Source: Bacteroidales bacterium (GTDB taxonomy: Bacteria; Bacteroidota; Bacteroidia; Bacteroidales; ML635J-15). Taken from it: DNA of 17,457 nt. The notes under the pieces were generated by a model that saw only the letters and a program-made list of their open reading frames with translations, ran no database searches and was not told where the DNA came from. The stretch spans positions 1 to 17,457 of the forward strand of contig JALOAQ010000062.1 in assembly GCA_023228725.1 (NCBI GenBank), given 5' to 3'. Shown here one piece after another: positions 13,128-17,457 of the stretch; within the stretch, counting starts at the first letter, position 1; the number at the start of each line of letters is the position of its first letter. Made by a program: the position numbers and the translations under genes.

Positions 13128-15068
13128 TTAATTATTAAAATATTCTTGTATTTCTTTATTTATTAATTCGGCAAAGTTTTCAGGACTCATTATACCTAAA
13201 TCGCCTTGCCCTTGTTTTCTTACTGATACAGTATTGCTTTCGACTTCTTTTTCTCCAACAATCAAAAGATATGGAATACGTTTTAACTCGTTATCCCGTA
13301 TTTTTCGTCCAATCTTTTCGTTTCTGTCATCAATTTCGCCGCGAATATCGTATTTTTTTAGCAATTCTAAAACTTTTTTTGAATAATTATTAAATTTTTC
13401 GCTAATTGGCAGTAAAACTATTTGTTGAGGACTAAGCCATAATGGGAATTTTCCTGCTGTATGTTCAATTAAAACTGCTACAAATCTTTCCATAGATCCA
13501 AAAATAGCTCTATGAATCATAATCGGGCGGTGCATTTCATTATCAGAGCCTTTGTATTCTAATTCAAACCTTTCAGGTAAATTATAATCAACTTGAATAG
13601 TACCTAATTGCCAAGTCCTACCCAAAGCATCTTTTACCATAAAGTCTAATTTTGGTCCGTAAAAAGCTGCTTCGCCAAGTTCTATTTTTGGTTTTAAGCC
13701 CATTTCTTCGGCAGCTTCTTGTATTGCCTGTTCTGCTTTATCCCAATTTTCATCGCTACCAATATATTTGGTTTTGTCTTTCGGGTCGCGTAAAGAAATT
13801 TGGGCTTTATATTCAGTAAAGTTTAAAGACTTAAACACATACATTACAAGTTCTATGATTTTTTTAAATTCATCTTTTACTTGGTCGGGACGACAAAATA
13901 CATGTGCGTCATCTTGTGTAAAAGAACGAACTCGGGTTAGCCCGTGAAGTTCACCATGCTGTTCGTAACGATAAACAGTTCCAAACTCGGCCATTCTATA
14001 AGGCAAATCACGATATGAATATTGACGGGCTTTAAAAATTTCAACATGATGAGGGCAATTCATAGGTTTTAGCATAAATGCCTCGCCTTCAGCAGGAGTT
14101 TGAATAGCTTGAAAAGAGTCTTTACCATATTTTTCGTAATGTCCCGAAGTTTTATATAAATCAATATGACCAATATGTGGAGTCTTAACCATTTCGTAAT
14201 TACGTTTTTTAAGCTCTTCGGTCAACCAAGATTCTAAAAGGTCTCTAAGCATTGTGCCTTTAGGCAACCAAAGTGCCATTCCCATTCCAACTTTTTGTGA
14301 AAAATGGAAAAGCTCTAATTCTTTACCTATTTTACGATGATCACGCTTTTTAGCTTCTTCTAACATCAATAAATATTCTTGCAACATTTTTTGCTTTGGA
14401 AAGCTAATTGCATAAACTCGTGTAAGTTGTTTGCGTGTTTCGTCTCCTCGCCAATATGCACCGGCTAAAGAAAGAACTTGAATAGCCTTTATATAACCTG
14501 TGCTTGGTAAATGAGGACCACGACATAAATCTGTAAAATTTCCTTGTTGATAAAAACTTATGGTTCCGTCTTCTAATTCTGAAATTAATTCTGTTTTGTA
14601 ATTATCGCCTTTTTTCTCAAAAGTAGATATTGCTTCTGCTTTTGACACTTCTTTGCGTACAACAGGATTGTTTTGTTGGCATAGCTCAAGCATTTTTTTA
14701 TTTATAGCAGGAAAATCATTTTCTGAAAGAGTTTTTCCCTCTGCTAATTCAATATCATAATAAAATCCATTTTCTATGGCTGGACCAATTCCGAATTTTG
14801 TACCAGGAAATAAAGCTTCAATAGCTTCGGCTAAAATATGTGCAGAAGTATGCCAAAATGCATGCTTTCCTTCATCGTCTTCAAATTTATGCAAAATAAT
14901 ATTTGCATCTTCATATATTGGACGGGTCAAATCGCTTAATTCGTCATTTATGCTAATAGCCAAAACCTCCTTTGCTAATCGTGGACTTATATCTTCCGCA
15001 ATTTGCAAGCCAGTTACGCTTTTTTCAAACTCTCTGACCGAACCGTCCGGTAATGTAATCTTAATCAT
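13128..15068 (-). CDS. thrS: Threonyl-tRNA synthetase
   Basis: This enzyme charges tRNA-Thr with threonine. I start it at the ATG at 15068 (646 residues), which begins MIKITLPDGSVREF, the normal TGS-domain opening; a TTG six codons upstream would only add a non-conserved stretch. Domains in order are TGS (about 1-62), the editing domain with HTSAHILAEA and the LCRGPHLP motif (about 65-225), the class II catalytic core (about 240-530) and the anticodon-binding domain (about 540-646). The zinc ligands fit Cys338 (PMNCPHH), His389 (DDAHVFC) and His519 (MIHRAIFGS), matching Cys334, His385 and His511 of the E. coli enzyme. Both the synthetic and editing sites appear intact. It is the first gene of the thrS-infC-rpmI-rplT operon. 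Confidence 0.98.
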   Translation of the reverse strand: MIKITLPDGSVREFEKSVTGLQIAEDISPRLAKEVLAISINDELSDLTRPIYEDANIILHKFEDDEGKHAFWHTSAHILAEAIEALFPGTKFGIGPAIENGFYYDIELAEGKTLSENDFPAINKKMLELCQQNNPVVRKEVSKAEAISTFEKKGDNYKTELISELEDGTISFYQQGNFTDLCRGPHLPSTGYIKAIQVLSLAGAYWRGDETRKQLTRVYAISFPKQKMLQEYLLMLEEAKKRDHRKIGKELELFHFSQKVGMGMALWLPKGTMLRDLLESWLTEELKKRNYEMVKTPHIGHIDLYKTSGHYEKYGKDSFQAIQTPAEGEAFMLKPMNCPHHVEIFKARQYSYRDLPYRMAEFGTVYRYEQHGELHGLTRVRSFTQDDAHVFCRPDQVKDEFKKIIELVMYVFKSLNFTEYKAQISLRDPKDKTKYIGSDENWDKAEQAIQEAAEEMGLKPKIELGEAAFYGPKLDFMVKDALGRTWQLGTIQVDYNLPERFELEYKGSDNEMHRPIMIHRAIFGSMERFVAVLIEHTAGKFPLWLSPQQIVLLPISEKFNNYSKKVLELLKKYDIRGEIDDRNEKIGRKIRDNELKRIPYLLIVGEKEVESNTVSVRKQGQGDLGIMSPENFAELINKEIQEYFNN

Positions 15069-15083
15069 TAAAAAAAATTTTGG

Positions 15084-15116
15084 CAAAAATAATCAATTTT
15101 AACATATAATTAGCAA
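15084..15116 (-). promoter_or_regulatory. Promoter of the thrS operon
   Basis: On the minus strand TTG (15116-15114) is followed after 22 bases by TATTTTTG (15091-15084), matching the Bacteroidota consensus of a TTG -33 element and a TAnnTTTG -7 element at normal spacing. The -7 box ends 15 bases before the thrS ATG, so the leader is very short and leaves no room for a T-box or an attenuator. Confidence 0.5.
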
Positions 15117-15181
15117 GTTTGTGCAAAAAAAATTGATTTTGAAAAATATTCTAAAAATTTTTCTATTTTATAATTTAGTCT

Positions 15182-15189
15182 TACTTTTG
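15182..15189 (+). promoter_or_regulatory. -7 promoter element of the outer-membrane protein gene
   Basis: TACTTTTG matches TAnnTTTG and ends 27 bp before the start codon at 15217. The -33 element is not clear. The 148-bp gap to the divergent thrS start holds no gene. Confidence 0.45.
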
Positions 15190-15216
15190 AAAACTTTAAA
15201 ATAAAATTTACATATT

Positions 15217-16491
15217 ATGAAAAAGACTTTACTAATTTTTGTCGGTTTGTTTGTATTTATAGGTTTTTCTAATTTCGCTTTTGCACAAAAAGAAGAAGAA
15301 AAAAAAGAAAAACTTTTTGGTGTTAAATTCAGCGGTTATGTAAAAAATGATTTTTATTACGACACAAGAGAAGTGGAAGGTGGGAGAGAAGGACATTTGT
15401 TATTTTGGCCAAAAGCAGCTAATTATGATATAGAAGGAAATGATATTAATGCTCATGGAAGTTTTCATTTTTTGGCAATACAAACAAGGCTGACAGGCAA
15501 TATAACCGGACCTGATGCCTTAGGAGCAAAAACTTCTGCAATGTTTGAAGGCGAGTTTTTTGGACATAGCGACCCAGACATTAATGGTTTTAGATTACGC
15601 CACGCTTTGGTTAAACTTAATTGGGAAAAATCAGAACTTTTAACCGGGCAAACTTGGCATCCAATGTTTATTTTAGAGAATTTTCCAGGAACTGTTTCTT
15701 TTAATACAGGTTTAGGTTTTCAGCCTTTTTCAAGAAATCCACAAATTAAATATACTTTTAAAACTGAAAATTTTAAACTCGCAGCAACAGTTTTTAGCGA
15801 AAGAGATTTTCAATCAAGAAATATTTTTGGGTTTCCTTCTAGTGATTATATTAGAAATTCTAAAATTCCGGCACTAAACTTACAGTTTAATTATGGCCTG
15901 ACAAATAATGAAGCTCAAACTGCGTTTAATACAGGATTTGCTGTTAATTTCAAAACTATTAGACCTAGCTTAACAACAAATTTAGGATATATTACTAATG
16001 AAACTCTTTCTTCATTATCGGCTCAGGTTTATATTATGAGAAAATTTAAACCGCTTAGCGTAAAATTTGCAACTTTATATACTGAAAATGCAAACGAAAT
16101 GTTTATTCCAAGTGGTTTTGCTCACTACGAGATATTAAATTTGACAAAAGGAGAATTTTCTTATTTACCCACAAGAAACGCAATTGCTTGGCTTGATATT
16201 TCAACAACAGGAAAAACTTGGCAATTTGGATTATTTGGCGGATATAATAAAAATTTGGGAACGCTTAAAGATGTTATAAGTACTCCGGGTGGCTTAGGAA
16301 TCAATATAGAGCATTTATATAGGCTTTCGCCAAGAGTATTTTACTTTAATGGTAAATTACAAGTTGGTGCAGAACTTGAATATACTGTGGCTGCATACGG
16401 AGACGGAACATTTACTGCTAATGCAATTCCTAAAAATGCAGAAGAAGTGGCTAATTTAAGAATTATTCTTGGAGTGTTTTATCATTTTTAA
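15217..16491 (+). CDS. Outer-membrane beta-barrel (porin-like) protein
   Basis: The 424-residue protein has a clear signal peptide (KK, then a hydrophobic core to about residue 20, with cleavage after AFA at residue 23) and a short charged linker (QKEEEKKEK). The rest is made of alternating hydrophobic and polar strands with many aromatic residues, typical of a transmembrane barrel: FSGYVKNDFYYDT, HFLAIQTRLTG, FRLRHALVKLNW, ELLTGQTWHPMFI and others. It ends GVFYHF, with the terminal phenylalanine expected for outer-membrane insertion. The GQTWHPMF region after a strand pair resembles DcaP-like porins, but I am unsure of the subfamily. There is no TonB box or plug domain, so it is not a TonB-dependent receptor. 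The substrate is unknown. It is probably a single-gene unit. Confidence 0.75.
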   Translation: MKKTLLIFVGLFVFIGFSNFAFAQKEEEKKEKLFGVKFSGYVKNDFYYDTREVEGGREGHLLFWPKAANYDIEGNDINAHGSFHFLAIQTRLTGNITGPDALGAKTSAMFEGEFFGHSDPDINGFRLRHALVKLNWEKSELLTGQTWHPMFILENFPGTVSFNTGLGFQPFSRNPQIKYTFKTENFKLAATVFSERDFQSRNIFGFPSSDYIRNSKIPALNLQFNYGLTNNEAQTAFNTGFAVNFKTIRPSLTTNLGYITNETLSSLSAQVYIMRKFKPLSVKFATLYTENANEMFIPSGFAHYEILNLTKGEFSYLPTRNAIAWLDISTTGKTWQFGLFGGYNKNLGTLKDVISTPGGLGINIEHLYRLSPRVFYFNGKLQVGAELEYTVAAYGDGTFTANAIPKNAEEVANLRIILGVFYHF

Positions 16492-16571
16492 AATAAAAAT
16501 TTTGCAGGATTAAATTTTAGAAACATATTCTATTTTTATTTGTTTATTGTTTTGGAAAAAGACTAATTTTT

Positions 16572-17147
16572 ATGGAAGATAGAAAATTTAATCCTGCAAA
16601 AAAAATAAGTTTAAACGATCCTAATCGTTTAAAAAATATTGTACCTGAAAAAATTGTGGAAATTTTGGGTAATAATATTTCCGGCAATCTTGTTGATTAT
16701 GGTTCCGGAACTGCTTATATTACATCGTATATTGCTGATTTGTTGCCTGAAACCAGAATTTTTGCACTAGATATAGAAGAAGAAATGACAAATTATGTTT
16801 TTAATAATTTAATTAACGAAAATATTTTTCCATTAACAATTCAAGACAATGAAATTCCATTTGTTAAAGACGACTTAGAAGCGGTTTGGAGTATAGCTGT
16901 TTATCACGAAATGAAAAATCCACAAATTTGGCTTAGAAATGTTAATAATAGTTTGAAAAAAGGTGGAAAAGTATTAATTATAGATTGGTCGCCAGAGCAA
17001 AACCCCGAAATTAAGGCAGGTCCACCAATTCATCATAGAGTAAATCCTGAAATAATTATAAAAAACTTAAAATCTGCCGGTTTTGAAAATATAGAAACAC
17101 ATCAAGGATTTAAAAACCATTTTGCAATTAGCGCAATTAAAAACTAA
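16572..17147 (+). CDS. Class I SAM-dependent methyltransferase
   Basis: The 191-residue protein has the Rossmann methyltransferase motifs. Motif I is VDYGSGTAY (residues 41-49), with an acidic residue at the end of strand 2 (Asp67 in FALDIEE). The strand-4 region is AVWSIAVYHEM (104-114), and the post-II segment is GGKVLIIDWSPEQ (131-143). The GPPIHHRVNPE stretch (150-160), followed by a LKSAGF helix, is seen in small UbiE/Methyltransf_11-like enzymes of anaerobes. It should be cytoplasmic. The substrate cannot be predicted; no metal-binding cysteines for arsenite methylation are present. It follows the barrel-protein gene by 80 bp with no terminator evident, so it could be co-transcribed with it or separate. 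Confidence 0.85.
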   Translation: MEDRKFNPAKKISLNDPNRLKNIVPEKIVEILGNNISGNLVDYGSGTAYITSYIADLLPETRIFALDIEEEMTNYVFNNLINENIFPLTIQDNEIPFVKDDLEAVWSIAVYHEMKNPQIWLRNVNNSLKKGGKVLIIDWSPEQNPEIKAGPPIHHRVNPEIIIKNLKSAGFENIETHQGFKNHFAISAIKN

Positions 17148-17149
17148 AC

Positions 17150-17457
17150 TGTCTTGTCCTATTAAGTATGTTAAGAAGAGTATTTAGTTGTTAGTATTTA
17201 GTATTTAGTTGTTAGTGGTTAGTGGGCGAAATGCAAGAAGCACTTTCGACTTTACAGCCTTTCCACTTTACAGACTTTCGACTTTTTTTTTGAGCACAGC
17301 GAAATGCGAGAAGCAAAAATTCGTGTAAATTCGTGCAATTCGTGGTTGTTTTTCTTCGAGTTTTGAGCGAAGCGAAAAACGAGAAGCCCTTTCGACTTTC
17401 GACTTTCGACTTTCGACTTTTTTTTTGAGCGTAGCGAAATGCGAGAAGCAAAAATTC
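17150..17457. repeat. Composite intergenic repeat block with 135-bp tandem unit
   Basis: No gene is present in this 308-bp end region. It starts with TATTTAGT/TGTTAG units (about 17180-17222). Three in-phase copies of the 16-bp CTTTCGACTTTACAGC-type unit follow (17243, 17259 and 17275). From 17283 comes T9-GAGC, then AGCGAAATGCGAGAAGC, the 27-bp segment at 17323-17349, the 30-bp segment at 17353-17382, and a 7-bp ACTTTCG run (about 17391-17417). At 17418 the T9-GAGC module begins again, exactly 135 bp after the first, with two differences in its first 31 bases after the T run, and is cut by the window end. The modules are shared with 7446-7646. A minus-strand open frame here (17212-17451) consists only of translated repeats and is not a gene. 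Confidence 0.8.

Noticed and set aside
15069..15086. TTG at 15086 as the thrS start
   Set aside because: It adds six non-conserved residues and overlaps the likely -7 promoter element; the ATG at 15068 begins the TGS domain properly.
14776..15102. Plus-strand open frame of 108 codons inside thrS
   Set aside because: It is the antisense shadow of the thrS N-terminal domain, which is clearly the real coding sequence.
15069..15216. T-box or threonine attenuator ahead of thrS
   Set aside because: The probable promoter lies only 15 bp from the start codon, leaving no room for a leader, and no T-box motif is visible.
17212..17451. Minus-strand open frame of 79 codons at the window end
   Set aside because: Its translation is made only of the repeat modules (for example CTNLHEF from the TTCGTG segment) and it duplicates itself with the 135-bp unit; there is no sign of protein-level selection.

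Overview
The window is very AT-rich. It is most likely chromosomal DNA of an anaerobic or microaerophilic member of the Bacteroidota. The evidence is Bacteroidota-restricted families (DUF4293, DUF5606, an OstA-like periplasmic protein), TAnnTTTG-type promoter elements close to start codons, an almost complete lack of Shine-Dalgarno sequences, and the gene order thrS-infC-rpmI-rplT. Rubrerythrin and the hydrogenase maturase HydG argue for anaerobic metabolism.

Layout. Positions 1-62 are the edge of a dispersed intergenic repeat. 63-545 (-) is a four-helix membrane protein (DUF4293). 652-3171 (+) is a MoxR ATPase followed after 3 bp by an OstA/LptA-like exported protein. 3235-4129 (+) holds an unrecognised P-loop protein and a free-standing TfoX C-terminal domain. 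4215-7445 (+) is a 1076-residue flavo-iron-sulfur enzyme joining in one chain the modules that are separate subunits in HcnABC-type and amino-acid dehydrogenase complexes. 7446-7646 is a repeat block with a 16-bp tandem array. 7647-10440 (-) is a tightly packed five-gene unit: hydG, two TM1266-type small regulators and two Rrf2 regulators. It is divergent from a rubrerythrin gene (10634-11209, +). A bidirectional terminator separates rubrerythrin from a convergent DUF5606 gene. 11906-15068 (-) is the translation operon thrS-infC-rpmI-rplT, with a hairpin terminator at its end. infC appears to start at an ATA codon behind the only strong Shine-Dalgarno sequence noticed in the window. 15217-16491 (+) is an outer-membrane barrel protein and 16572-17147 (+) a SAM methyltransferase. 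The window ends in a second, larger repeat block with a 135-bp tandem unit.

How the genes may work together. The hydG unit looks like a maturation-plus-sensing module for [FeFe]-hydrogenase, with regulators that may read Fe-S or redox state. Rubrerythrin next door is a typical oxidative-stress partner in anaerobes. No hydE, hydF or hydrogenase gene lies in the window, so the module's target must be elsewhere. The large dehydrogenase could feed electrons to low-potential carriers, but nothing here ties it directly to the hydrogenase.

All calls come from reading the sequence and from remembered family signatures; no database search was run.
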